Shown here: positions 16,530 through 25,971 of the stretch, in pieces
Position numbering within the stretch: the stretch's first letter is position 1
Layout: each line of letters begins with the position of its first letter
NCBI GenBank assembly: GCA_903901045.1
Contig: CAIUPP010000035.1
Span: 1-39,602 of the forward strand
Length of the DNA: 39,602 bases
Reading direction: 5' to 3'
DNA from: an uncultured Planctomycetota bacterium
GTDB taxonomy: Bacteria; Planctomycetota; Brocadiia; CAIUPP01
The notes under the pieces: model-generated
Told to the model about the DNA's origin: nothing
What the model saw: only the letters and a program-made list of their open reading frames with translations
Databases searched by the model: none
Translations under genes and position numbers: made by a program

Positions 16530-18245
16530 ATGTCCAAGCGCCTGGCAGTTATCGCTCTGTTGATTGTGGTTGGATCATTTGCGCGGGCCGACGTGAAGGT
16601 TGGGGCCATAGCCGGCACCATGCGTTATACGCGAGCCGACGTACCGCCGGCCGTTTGCGCAGTCTCTCTTTCCGCAGCGCGGAATGAATGGCGAAGCTTC
16701 CAGATTCTGCTCCAAAGCACGGCCGAGGAAACCGTCACTTCGGTGACGGCGGGCGACCTCATTGGCCCGGACGGGGCCGTGATACCGGCGTCGTCGGCTT
16801 CACTTTACCGGGAACACCAGCTCGAAATCACGATGGCGAGCAACCGCAATTTCAACTTTAAGGCGGGATATTATCCCGACGCGCTCATTCCATTCAAGAA
16901 TCCTGAGGACGGCGCGCTGCTGACCGGTGGCAGGTTCAAGGCAGTTCCATTCCTCCTTCCGGCCGGTGAGACCCACGGGTTCTGGGTGGACTTGTTCGTC
17001 CCGCGAAATACCCGCCCCGGCACCTACACGGGAGAATACAAGGTTCGATTTGCCCACCAGCCGATGATCGTTGTCCCTGTGACCCTGACGGTCTGGGGCT
17101 TCACTCTTCCCGATACGCCGTCCCTCATGACGCGTTTCGGCGACCCGGGGTTTGGACTTGCAAGGTATTACCGGGCTAAGAAACTCCCCGAGCCTGCCGA
17201 TTGGAAGGCTGTCTACGATCAGTGCGACCGCCTGACTTCCCAAAACAGGTGCAGCGCCGAGAACTGCAATGTGGTCACGTTAGATCCCGAACTGCAACCC
17301 GACGGCACTTACACCGTGCCCCCCGCCGTGATCAAAGCTATTCAATCTTTCGTCGACACCTATCACACGAATATCTTCTGCCTGGGCAATCCAGCAGGCT
17401 GGGGGTTCACGGACCCGGTTGCGGATAACGCCAAACTGCTCGCGCGGCTGCGGGCCTGTGACACAGCGATCGCGCAAATCAACCGCCCCGTACTCTACTA
17501 CATCTATCTTTCTGATGAAGCGAACGATGCCGCTGCCTACAAATATATCCGCGACTGGGGTAAGGCCATTCGCGCGGCGCATTCAGCCGCGAAGGTCTTG
17601 GTTGTCGAGCAGCCGAAACCCCAGGACCCGGCTTGGGGTGATCTCTATGGTGCGGTGGATATTTGGTGTACCTACTTTGCGCTCTATGACGGGCCGGCGG
17701 AAGCCTCGCGCCAGGCTCTTGGCGAAACGGTGTGGGCTTATACGGCGCTCACGGAGGTCGCGCCTTGTCCTTACTGGGAAATTGATTTTCCCCTCTTGAA
17801 CTACCGCGCTCCCGCCTGGATCGCATGGTCCCTGCGTGATCGCGGGCTCCTCTACTCGGGGAACCTGATCTATTGGGACGATGTGGACGACCCCTGGACG
17901 CAGCCAATGACTCTGACCAGCAAGACTCAGGAGAAGAATAACGATGGGACCGTCACCTACAAGACGCAGTTCGGATGGAACGGCGAGAGTAATTTGACCT
18001 ATCCAGCCAGGGAGGTCGGTTACGACGGAATCGTTCCGAGCATGAGGCTGAAAGCCATTCGCGACTCGGCCCAGGATTACGACTACATGGCAATCTTGGA
18101 ACGAGCCGGATTGGCGGCCGAGGCGCAGAGCATCGTGAACGGCGTCGTAAAATCATGGACCGTATGGTCAAGCGACCCGCAGGCCTATGATGCGGCGCGG
18201 CTCAAGCTGGCAAATCTGATCGTGCAGCGTGGGCTGAGTCGGTAG
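16530..18245 (+). CDS. Secreted GH123 / DUF4091-type protein
   Basis: The 571-residue protein has a signal peptide (MSKRLAVIALLIVVGSFARA, cleavage expected after residue 20). It has a beta-sandwich N-domain with VCAVSLSAARNEWRSFQILL and LPAGETHGFWVDLFVPRNT, as in GH123 N-domains, then a TIM barrel with YIYLSDEAND holding an acidic pair (D329, E330) in the position expected for GH123 catalysis, and the closing DUF4091 motif MRLKAIRDSAQDYDYMAIL. Known GH123 members are exo-beta-N-acetylgalactosaminidases, but this branch is uncharacterised, so hexosaminidase activity is only suggested. ATG 16530 begins the signal peptide; an upstream GTG in frame at 16434 would place it internally. It lies 92 nt behind the regulator. 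Confidence 0.85.
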   Translation: MSKRLAVIALLIVVGSFARADVKVGAIAGTMRYTRADVPPAVCAVSLSAARNEWRSFQILLQSTAEETVTSVTAGDLIGPDGAVIPASSASLYREHQLEITMASNRNFNFKAGYYPDALIPFKNPEDGALLTGGRFKAVPFLLPAGETHGFWVDLFVPRNTRPGTYTGEYKVRFAHQPMIVVPVTLTVWGFTLPDTPSLMTRFGDPGFGLARYYRAKKLPEPADWKAVYDQCDRLTSQNRCSAENCNVVTLDPELQPDGTYTVPPAVIKAIQSFVDTYHTNIFCLGNPAGWGFTDPVADNAKLLARLRACDTAIAQINRPVLYYIYLSDEANDAAAYKYIRDWGKAIRAAHSAAKVLVVEQPKPQDPAWGDLYGAVDIWCTYFALYDGPAEASRQALGETVWAYTALTEVAPCPYWEIDFPLLNYRAPAWIAWSLRDRGLLYSGNLIYWDDVDDPWTQPMTLTSKTQEKNNDGTVTYKTQFGWNGESNLTYPAREVGYDGIVPSMRLKAIRDSAQDYDYMAILERAGLAAEAQSIVNGVVKSWTVWSSDPQAYDAARLKLANLIVQRGLSR

Positions 18246-18456
18246 CCCCTCCGGGCATCCGGCGCTTACACTGGAAAAGGGGGTGATACAGAGAGAGTGA
18301 GAGTGAATGAAGTACAGTATCGGGCTTTGTGGAGACGCTGTTTGGGCAATCGTGATGAACCACAGGTCGATAGGAAAGGGCAGATCGATGGAAGCGGTTA
18401 TGTGTGGGCTGGTGATTTTGCTGTTCGCGCGTGTCTTGTTTGGAAGGAGACAGCCG

Positions 18457-19755
18457 ATGAAGCGGCTATATGACCGGTTGTGCAGCGCGTTTACGCTGAT
18501 CGAATTGTTAGTCGTAATCGCTATTATCGCCATTCTGGCTGGGATGCTCCTGCCTGCGCTGGCCGCAGCGCGTGAAAAGGCGCGCAGAACCTCTTGCCTG
18601 AGTAATCTTAACCAGACGGCCAAGGCCCTGGAGAGCTACTGCAGCGACTACAGCCAGTACTTCCCGAACTGGGCAGCTTGGGGAAAGTGGCCGGGGGTAC
18701 TCACAGCAGGCAGCGGCACGGACGCGGACATTACATACGTGAACGACTATGGTAAGTTCACTGACAACCATCTTACCGGCACCGACTTCACGACCTATGG
18801 CGCCTGCCAAACCTATGCTCCGGCTCCGGGCGGCTTCCCCGGCCAGCGTTACGGCGGGTCGTTCTGGAATCCTGCGCTCGACTACCGCGTCATCTTCAGC
18901 GGGTACAATAACGGCTTCACGTCCACGCAGGTTAACCCAACGCCCGGGAAGTATCAGTCCACGAACCCCGTCGGGCTGGGCTACCTGGCATGGGCAGGGT
19001 ACATGAACGACCTCAACGTCTTCTTCTGCCCCAGCGCCACTAACATGCCGGCGGACCAGATAAGCGATTGCCGCTGCAGTGCGGCCACTTCGGTCGCGCA
19101 ACTCAAGCACGCCGCGGCAACCGGCGGAGGCGGATTGGACGCCAAGTCGGTCATGTACGCGGACTGGTCATGGCTCGGAGACTGGACCAGCAACAACTAC
19201 ATTTCCGCAAGGGCGATCGAAGGCAGCTACAATTACAGGCTCCTGCCAACGTACATGTGCCCTGAGAATACGTACTCCAACTACAACAGCCCTACGCTCT
19301 CCCGGATTGGCATCCTCTACACCAGTCCGCGGCAGATCATCAAGCACGGAGAGCCGGTATTCAAGACACAGAAGCAACTGGGGGGACGCGCCATCGTGAA
19401 TGACTCATGGGGCGCATGCTGGAGCCGGTATCCGACTGCGGTGCAGACGCCCGGCAACGGCATTTACGCGCACCGCGACGGCTACAACACGCTCTACGGC
19501 GACTGGAGCGCCAAGTGGTACGGTGATCCGCAGCAGAAAATCATGTGGTGGCCGATCTACGGGACGACAGGCGACTACAGGGACAGCTATTACGGCGGGT
19601 ACACAAACATCGTTTCCGACGATTACTGCCCCGACTATGGCGGAGAGCCTCGTGACCCGGGCACAGCCGGAAAGATGTGCGGCTCCATCGCCATCTGGCA
19701 CCAGTTCGACGTCAGCGTCGGCATTGATGTGGGGGTGGACGTTCCTCCGCGATAG
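18457..19755 (+). CDS. Type II pseudopilin-like protein with HX9D C-terminal motif (second copy)
   Basis: The 432-residue protein carries the prepilin helix [19 protein letters not shown] close to its start, then [15 protein letters not shown]. Shared family marks are [42 protein letters not shown], the HX9D motif [20 protein letters not shown] and the tail [19 protein letters not shown] sits 8 nt before ATG 18457; the frame extends upstream to 18307 but the extension has no ribosome site and would bury the leader. Many tyrosines, glycines and asparagines in the central part suggest an extracellular beta-rich domain. The 211-nt gap before it (18246-18456) shows no clear terminator or promoter. 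A hairpin and the LamG giant follow. Confidence 0.92.
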   Translation: MKRLYDRLCSAFTLIELLVVIAIIAILAGMLLPALAAAREKARRTSCLSNLNQTAKALESYCSDYSQYFPNWAAWGKWPGVLTAGSGTDADITYVNDYGKFTDNHLTGTDFTTYGACQTYAPAPGGFPGQRYGGSFWNPALDYRVIFSGYNNGFTSTQVNPTPGKYQSTNPVGLGYLAWAGYMNDLNVFFCPSATNMPADQISDCRCSAATSVAQLKHAAATGGGGLDAKSVMYADWSWLGDWTSNNYISARAIEGSYNYRLLPTYMCPENTYSNYNSPTLSRIGILYTSPRQIIKHGEPVFKTQKQLGGRAIVNDSWGACWSRYPTAVQTPGNGIYAHRDGYNTLYGDWSAKWYGDPQQKIMWWPIYGTTGDYRDSYYGGYTNIVSDDYCPDYGGEPRDPGTAGKMCGSIAIWHQFDVSVGIDVGVDVPPR

Positions 19756-19778
19756 GCGGCTCTTGATGTCATGCTGTA

Positions 19779-19804
19779 CCGGGGGCCGCTTCGGCGGCCC
19801 CCGG
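19779..19804 (+). terminator. 11-bp TTCG hairpin between pseudopilin and LamG gene (second copy)
   Basis: CCGGGGGCCGC (19779-19789) and GCGGCCCCCGG (19794-19804) form a perfect 11-bp stem closed by the very stable tetraloop TTCG. There is no T-run. Position matches the hairpins at 3229-3261 and 34909-34940. Confidence 0.75.
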
Positions 19805-19898
19805 CCCGCCGTGCGGCAGTTCCCACCTCGCGATCGGAATGAAATGCGGACGTCCCCTTTACTAATACAGGCCTTTGGCCTGACAATGGAGACACGCC

Positions 19899-22800
19899 AT
19901 GCATTTTCCCAGAATCGTCCGGTCCGGTCTTCTTGCTCTGGCAGTCTGCGCGTGTTCGGCTGAACTCATTCAGGCGGCGACACTCAAGGCGTATTGGAAA
20001 CTTGACGAAGGCTCTGGAACTCAAGCGCTTGACTCCAGCGGGAACGGCCTGACCGGAACAATCACCGGGGCCGTCTGGAAGCAACGAGGAAACGGCTATA
20101 TCCTGCAATTCGACGGAACCGGCACCTTCGTGAATTGCGGCAACCCGGCGGCTCTGGACCTCACCGGGCCGCTCTCCCTGAGCGTGTGGGTCCGCCCCGA
20201 CCTCGTCCCTTCGCCTTATCCGGCTGAACCACTCATCGCCGGTCGCAACATGTTCACCAATTACGCCATGACCTACTACGTGGATGGAATTTCCTACGGC
20301 TACATCGGCGGGGGCGGCAACAATGTGCAAAGCAATGCGTTAACGCTAAGGGAATGGTCACACCTGGTGATGGTCTACGACGGAACGTACATGCGTTTGT
20401 ATCGAAACGGCGCCCAAATCGGCGTCGACCATCTGTCGACTTCCACACCGCAATCCAACTCGAATCCGTTCTATATCGGCAAGCGGACGGACGTGGCGAA
20501 GTACTTCCAGGGCGTCATCGCCGACGTCAAGGTGTACAGCGGGGCGCTGACAATCGGGGAGGTCCAGAGCGAATATAACACCGGAACCGCCGGGCGCTTC
20601 CAGCCACAGGGGGATGATTCCCTCGTGGCTCACTACCCGTTGAACGAGGGTAGCGGTACGGCGGCGCATGACGCCACCAATCCTTCCGGGGAAGACGATG
20701 GCGTGCTCTCGGAGGCAAACTGGGTGCAGTACGGGTCCAATCAGTTCCTGATGTTCGACGGGATAGACACCAAGGTGGACTGCCCGTCCGGGCCATGGCT
20801 GAGCCTTACCGGCCCTCTGTCCGTAAGCGCCTGGGTCTGGTCGGATCAACCGCCGGGGTATGAGGCGGGGATTGCGGGGAAGCACCCCAACAGCTACCTC
20901 CTTTCGGCGTATGCCTTTGACCGGACGGACTACTTCTATATTGGCAGTGGAACCAACCATATCAATGGCGCGCCACTATCCGGCGGGTGGAGCCATATGG
21001 TTGGGATATTCGACGGAACGTACTTGCGGATGTATGTTAACGGGACGGCGCTTACTCCCGTGCTGTCTTCAGTTGGAAACGTGCCTGCCGGCGGGGACTT
21101 TTGGATCGGGTACAACCCAGGCCTGACGTACGGGAACTATTTCAACGGCATGATCTCCGACGTGAAAGTCTGGAAACGGGCCATCACGGAAGGAGACGTT
21201 TTGGCCGACTACAACGCCGGGATAGCCGGGCGCTATGCGCCGCTGTCGGTGACCTGCCCCGACGTCACCGGCAACTACGTGTCCATCAGCAAGACGGACG
21301 CGAACGGCACGCTCAGCGCGCGCATCGGAAATGATGCCGGCCAGAAGGGCGTCATCGAAGTCTTCGTGCCGGGCACGTCAGCTCATTTTCTCCTGGAAAG
21401 CGATTTCTCCTATCCCGGCGGCGGGCCGAGTTTCCGGAACGCCTTCTCGCACCTGACGTACACGAAGGAGAGCGCCTGGTCTCCCGTGGCCACCCAATTG
21501 GCCGCCGACAGGGCAAAGATCACCGCGCAGGGGAGCTGCTTCAGCGTCGAGCGCACAATCACGCTGGCGAGCAGCGGGCGCATTGACGTGTCGGACGTCT
21601 TCACTAATCTGGGCGGCGTCAACGCCGTGGGCGTCCTGACGGAAAGCACCGTCACGGCCCAGGCCGCGTTCACCTCCAGCCGGCTTGGGCTGGGGCAGTG
21701 CGACCCGTTCATCTTCGGCGCGCAGCCGGCCTATGACATCGGCCTGTTGGCTAATGACCGCATCTCCCGCAGCCAGTTCATGCCTTCGCTTGATGGAAAT
21801 CTCCTTCGGTCCCGGATGTACCACTTTGCGCTGAGTCCCTCCGGCAGCCAGACGCTCAATTACAGCCTCTATCCTTATGTCCCGCTGACGGCGTACAAGG
21901 GGGACCCGCTCAACTTCGTCAACATGGCGCGTGCGGGCCTGGGTTCTAACTGCACCATTCAGGGGCCTGCTGAATTTCTGGACGCGACCGGGCCAATCGT
22001 CACCGACCCCGTTGCGCTCAAGGACCACCTCAAGCGGATGGGGACCAAGATTGTCCTCCTGAATCCGTGGCTCGACTACGACCCGGGCAGCAGTCTGACG
22101 ACGATCCAGACGCGCGCCCAGTATCAAGCCATAGTGCAGCCGGCCTACGCCGCGGTCAAAGCGGCGGACCCAACGGTCAAGGTGATCGGGTGCATGGAGA
22201 CCGACTGGGTCAATATGGATGCGGATGCAATAGACCCCAACTATGATCCGAATGATCCTGACCACCATCTGCCGCGTTGGACGGGGGGAGCGAGCAGTTG
22301 GGGCTGGCTCAATGCGGCGCAGACTCAGCTCATCATCGATTATCACACCGCGCACCCCGGCGCTCTTCCCTGGCTCGATTCGGACAAGTGGAGCGTCGTG
22401 CGGGACAAGGACGGCAACATGGCGTGGGAGGTATACCACCGTGGCGGCCCCGGTTTGTACTCGCTGTGCGTCTACCCGGCGACAGGGAACTACCAGAAGG
22501 ACTTCATGCTTAACCAGGCCAGCTTCATCGTGGACACCTGCGGCCTTGACGGCTATTACACCGACCAGTTCAACCTGGCAAACTCGCAGAGCTACAAGAA
22601 ACTGGACTCCGGCAACAACACCGTCTCAGACTGGGATGGCGTCTCGGTCAACATCGATCCCGGCAACGGACAGATTCTTGCGACGAACGGAAAGTACGTA
22701 GATTGCAGCGTGGCGGGGGTGGACGCGCGTGGTGCGATCATTGACTATTCCATCTCTAACCCGAATCGCATCCATGTCGGCAACTCGTACGCCAGCAGTT

Positions 22801-25721
22801 CAGAGGAGAACGGACGGCGCAGTTTCCGCTTTACGGAGACCGAAGGGAACGTTTATGCGGATACACTGCCGCCAGCGGGGATGAAACCGGACTTCATGCC
22901 CATTCTCGGCACGAGCCAGATTGGCACACCCATTGCTTTCGGCGCTACTGGGCCAAGCGGCGGCAGCGCGACAGCGGCGCAGCTGATGGGATGTGTGCGG
23001 ACCTTCCTGCGGCATAGCATGGTTTACTATCACTATTGGTTCCCGGCCATTCCGCTGCCCGGCCAGCCCGGCGGCGGTGGGTACGGCCCGATCATTAACA
23101 TGTTCCCCATTACACCCGTGCGGCTCTTCGAGGGTGGGATCATCGGGCAGGAGCGCATCATCACCTGCGTCTCCAATCCTCCCGATGGGACCGGCTCGTT
23201 CACTTGGAGCAATTCGCAAATGCCGAACGTTCAGGTGTTTGACACGAACGGCATGCCGAAGATGGGGAACCTCTTTGTTATCACCCCCTCAGGCGGCGGG
23301 TGGAGCGTGCACTTGACCCTTGCGGACTGGTCGGACATCGCCGTGATCTCCGGAGGCGGGGAACAACAGACGTGCCCAGTGGCAGTGCAGTCCACACCGG
23401 CCGCAGGCGCGGCGGTCACCGGCACGGTTGCCGGCACGACCAACTACAGCGCAGGATTCAATCCGGGTACGCCTGTCAGTTTCACCGCACCGGCGCAGTT
23501 TACCGCCTCCGGCGGGACCGATTACCAGTTCACCAACTGGCTCCTGCGCCGCGATGCCAACATCGTGACGCGTTATCGCCTCGATGACGGCGGCGCCAGT
23601 ACGACGGCGGCCGATTCCAGCGGATGGGGGCACACCGGCTCCCTCAGCGGGGGAGGCTCCTGGGTCTCCGACGGCGGCCACACCGTCCTATCCTTGGACG
23701 GCGTCAACGACATCGTCAACTGCGGCAGCGGCGGGATCTTCGATTCGACGACCGGACCGTTCACTTTGAGCGCGTGGGTCAAGCCCGCCGTGCTTCCTCC
23801 TCCGCAGGTAGACTCCGGAATTGCGGGAAAGGACTACGCGTATTTCCAACTGAGCTATTACCATGATGGAAACTGTTACTTTTACGTGGATTGGGGGAAC
23901 GGCGGCGGCTGTGTCGGCACGCCCATGCCGGTGAATACGTGGACACATGTCGTCGCGACGTTCGACGGGACGAACGTCTCCATTCGCCTGAATGGCGGAA
24001 CTCCCGTCGTGGCCGCTTGCGGGCAGTCCACCATTCCGATCGGAGGCAGTTTCGTGATCGGGAAGTGCACGAATGGGTATTTCAATGGGAAGATCGCCGA
24101 TGTTCGGCTCTTCAACCGCGCATTGTCGCCGACGGAAGCCCAAACACTTTACACGCTGGGGATGGACGGCCCCGTGCTGACCGAGACGCAACCGAATGGG
24201 CAGCAGACGGTCACCTTCACCGTGAACGAACCGGTTACGGCGGAGGCGGCGTACCAGGTCGTCCAACGGCAATTGACCGTCAATTCAACCCCTGTCGCCG
24301 GCGTAGCGATTACCGGTACGAGCGCCGGAACCACCGATTACACGGCGGCCGTGAACGACAACAGCGCAGTCAGCCTGAGCGCGCTAACCACATTCTCAGA
24401 GTGCGGTGTCGACTACTCCTTCCTGTACTGGCAGCTCAATGGCGTCAATCAGCCTAACGGCCAAACCACGCTCGCTTTCACTATTCAGGCCGACAGCACC
24501 GCCGCGGCGGTGTACAACGATGTGCCGGCGGTCACCATCACCGCCCCCTCAGCGGGCCAGACGTACAACGCGCCGGTCACGCTGACCGCCACGGTATCCG
24601 ACACTGTCGGGACGATCAGCAAGGTGGAGTTCTTCGAAGGGAGCACGCAAATCGGGCCAGACCTGACAAGTTCTCCGTACACGTACAACTGGACCAATCC
24701 CGCGACGGGTAGTCACACGATCGTCGCCAAGGCCACCGACAGCTACAACGCGGTGGGGACTTCCAGCGGGGTCGCCTTTACCGTGAACGATGTGCCCGGC
24801 GTCAGCCTGGTGGTGAGCCCCGGTTCTCCTCAGGCCGCTCCGGTTACGCTCACCTTGACCGCGACGGTCACCAACACCTATGGCACAATCAGTCAGGTGC
24901 AATTCTTCAACAACGGGATGCTGATCGGCACGGACATCACCAGCCCGTACTCAATCAGTTGGAGCAGCGTCGAGGCCAGTGGCAGCAACGGCCTGAGCTT
25001 GACCGCCAAGGCCACCGACAGCTACAGCGCCGTCGGGACGTCCAACACCGTGTCGTACACCGTCAACGACAGTGCGCTGAAGTGCTACTGGAAATTCGAC
25101 GATCAGACGAGCGGGAGCGGCGGCACGGCGGCCGATTCCGCCGGCAACAGCAACACGGGCACGGTGACCGGAGCATCGTGGCAGACCGGAGGCAACGCTA
25201 GGGTCATCAACTGCCTTTCGTTCAACGGCAGCAGCAATTACGTGCAGAAGACGAGCGCCACCGGCCTGCCGGCGGCGAATGCGACGCAGACGCTTGGCCT
25301 CTGGGTCTATATCCCCGCCACCTATCCGACCATCAAGAAAACGGCGCTAGCGGTCACCGGAAGCGGCGTGGCCACGAACATCGGCTTGGCCAAGATCGGT
25401 TCGACGATGTACTTTGGCGTGTGGAGGTACGACGGTACGCTGCTGGTTTCCACCACTACGTTGCCCACAGGGGGCGTATGGCACTATGTGGCCTACGTCA
25501 AGAACGGCAGCACGAACTATCTGTACATTGACAACAACGCGGCCATTACCTCAACGATCGCCACCGACGGCAGCACCAGTCGCACGGTGATCAATGCCGG
25601 CCGGACCGCCAGCGGAGCGGACTACTGGCCGGGCAAACTTGATGAGGTACGCATCTATAGCCGGGTGTTGACGCAGGCGGAGATACAGGGGCTGTACAAC
25701 AGCGGGAGCCCGAGGCAGTAA
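19899..25721 (+). CDS. Giant secreted multi-LamG protein with glycosidase-like barrel
   Basis: The 1940-residue protein has a signal peptide ending near IQA (about residue 26). Domains in order: LamG (about 29-235), LamG (about 243-445), beta-sandwich (about 450-690), a TIM-barrel-like region (about 700-1080, with LNPWLDYDPGS and TCGLDGYYTDQF), an InlB-type beta repeat split by a third LamG (residues 1220-1423), an intact InlB-type repeat (about 1450-1530), two bacterial Ig-like domains (VTITAPSAGQTYNAPVTLTA, KVEFFEGSTQIG; second copy QVQFFNNGMLIG) and a C-terminal LamG (about 1727-1935). GGAG precedes ATG 19899. No PEP-CTERM, T9SS or LPXTG sorting signal is visible at the end. Probably an extracellular glycan-binding and cleaving enzyme; substrate unknown. 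Confidence 0.85.
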   Translation: MHFPRIVRSGLLALAVCACSAELIQAATLKAYWKLDEGSGTQALDSSGNGLTGTITGAVWKQRGNGYILQFDGTGTFVNCGNPAALDLTGPLSLSVWVRPDLVPSPYPAEPLIAGRNMFTNYAMTYYVDGISYGYIGGGGNNVQSNALTLREWSHLVMVYDGTYMRLYRNGAQIGVDHLSTSTPQSNSNPFYIGKRTDVAKYFQGVIADVKVYSGALTIGEVQSEYNTGTAGRFQPQGDDSLVAHYPLNEGSGTAAHDATNPSGEDDGVLSEANWVQYGSNQFLMFDGIDTKVDCPSGPWLSLTGPLSVSAWVWSDQPPGYEAGIAGKHPNSYLLSAYAFDRTDYFYIGSGTNHINGAPLSGGWSHMVGIFDGTYLRMYVNGTALTPVLSSVGNVPAGGDFWIGYNPGLTYGNYFNGMISDVKVWKRAITEGDVLADYNAGIAGRYAPLSVTCPDVTGNYVSISKTDANGTLSARIGNDAGQKGVIEVFVPGTSAHFLLESDFSYPGGGPSFRNAFSHLTYTKESAWSPVATQLAADRAKITAQGSCFSVERTITLASSGRIDVSDVFTNLGGVNAVGVLTESTVTAQAAFTSSRLGLGQCDPFIFGAQPAYDIGLLANDRISRSQFMPSLDGNLLRSRMYHFALSPSGSQTLNYSLYPYVPLTAYKGDPLNFVNMARAGLGSNCTIQGPAEFLDATGPIVTDPVALKDHLKRMGTKIVLLNPWLDYDPGSSLTTIQTRAQYQAIVQPAYAAVKAADPTVKVIGCMETDWVNMDADAIDPNYDPNDPDHHLPRWTGGASSWGWLNAAQTQLIIDYHTAHPGALPWLDSDKWSVVRDKDGNMAWEVYHRGGPGLYSLCVYPATGNYQKDFMLNQASFIVDTCGLDGYYTDQFNLANSQSYKKLDSGNNTVSDWDGVSVNIDPGNGQILATNGKYVDCSVAGVDARGAIIDYSISNPNRIHVGNSYASSSEENGRRSFRFTETEGNVYADTLPPAGMKPDFMPILGTSQIGTPIAFGATGPSGGSATAAQLMGCVRTFLRHSMVYYHYWFPAIPLPGQPGGGGYGPIINMFPITPVRLFEGGIIGQERIITCVSNPPDGTGSFTWSNSQMPNVQVFDTNGMPKMGNLFVITPSGGGWSVHLTLADWSDIAVISGGGEQQTCPVAVQSTPAAGAAVTGTVAGTTNYSAGFNPGTPVSFTAPAQFTASGGTDYQFTNWLLRRDANIVTRYRLDDGGASTTAADSSGWGHTGSLSGGGSWVSDGGHTVLSLDGVNDIVNCGSGGIFDSTTGPFTLSAWVKPAVLPPPQVDSGIAGKDYAYFQLSYYHDGNCYFYVDWGNGGGCVGTPMPVNTWTHVVATFDGTNVSIRLNGGTPVVAACGQSTIPIGGSFVIGKCTNGYFNGKIADVRLFNRALSPTEAQTLYTLGMDGPVLTETQPNGQQTVTFTVNEPVTAEAAYQVVQRQLTVNSTPVAGVAITGTSAGTTDYTAAVNDNSAVSLSALTTFSECGVDYSFLYWQLNGVNQPNGQTTLAFTIQADSTAAAVYNDVPAVTITAPSAGQTYNAPVTLTATVSDTVGTISKVEFFEGSTQIGPDLTSSPYTYNWTNPATGSHTIVAKATDSYNAVGTSSGVAFTVNDVPGVSLVVSPGSPQAAPVTLTLTATVTNTYGTISQVQFFNNGMLIGTDITSPYSISWSSVEASGSNGLSLTAKATDSYSAVGTSNTVSYTVNDSALKCYWKFDDQTSGSGGTAADSAGNSNTGTVTGASWQTGGNARVINCLSFNGSSNYVQKTSATGLPAANATQTLGLWVYIPATYPTIKKTALAVTGSGVATNIGLAKIGSTMYFGVWRYDGTLLVSTTTLPTGGVWHYVAYVKNGSTNYLYIDNNAAITSTIATDGSTSRTVINAGRTASGADYWPGKLDEVRIYSRVLTQAEIQGLYNSGSPRQ

Positions 25722-25750
25722 GCTTCGGCGGAATGTGAAGCGAGACGAAG

Positions 25751-25794
25751 GGTGCCGACGTCAACTGAGCTCCAAGCCTCTTGACGTCGGCGCC
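25751..25794. terminator. Bidirectional hairpin between convergent operons
   Basis: GGTGCCGACGTCAA (25751-25764) pairs with TTGACGTCGGCGCC (25781-25794), 14 bp with one G-T. It lies between the plus-strand LamG gene and the minus-strand oxidoreductase gene and can serve both. The rest of 25795-25971 shows no supported gene. Confidence 0.65.
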
Positions 25795-25971
25795 ATTCTC
25801 GAATGTCGCAAGGACTGCCCCGCCGCAGGTCTCCTCCTCAATAGATCGAGACGAAAGATTCTGCGCCGAGTTCGGGGTGGGGCAGCCTGCCGGTGGACCT
25901 CGCTTCCGAAAAGCGCTATCGCGGACGCACTTATTGCATCCCACAATGAAGATGCTTCGGGAGAGACGACG

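Noticed and set aside
19899-19990. Possible lipoprotein signal in the second LamG giant (LAVCACS)
   Set aside because: The residues before either cysteine do not fit a standard lipobox; an ordinary signal peptidase I site near IQA is simpler.
25591-25944. Minus-strand open frame behind the oxidoreductase gene
   Set aside because: It overlaps the C-terminal LamG coding region and the terminator hairpin, with no ribosome site.
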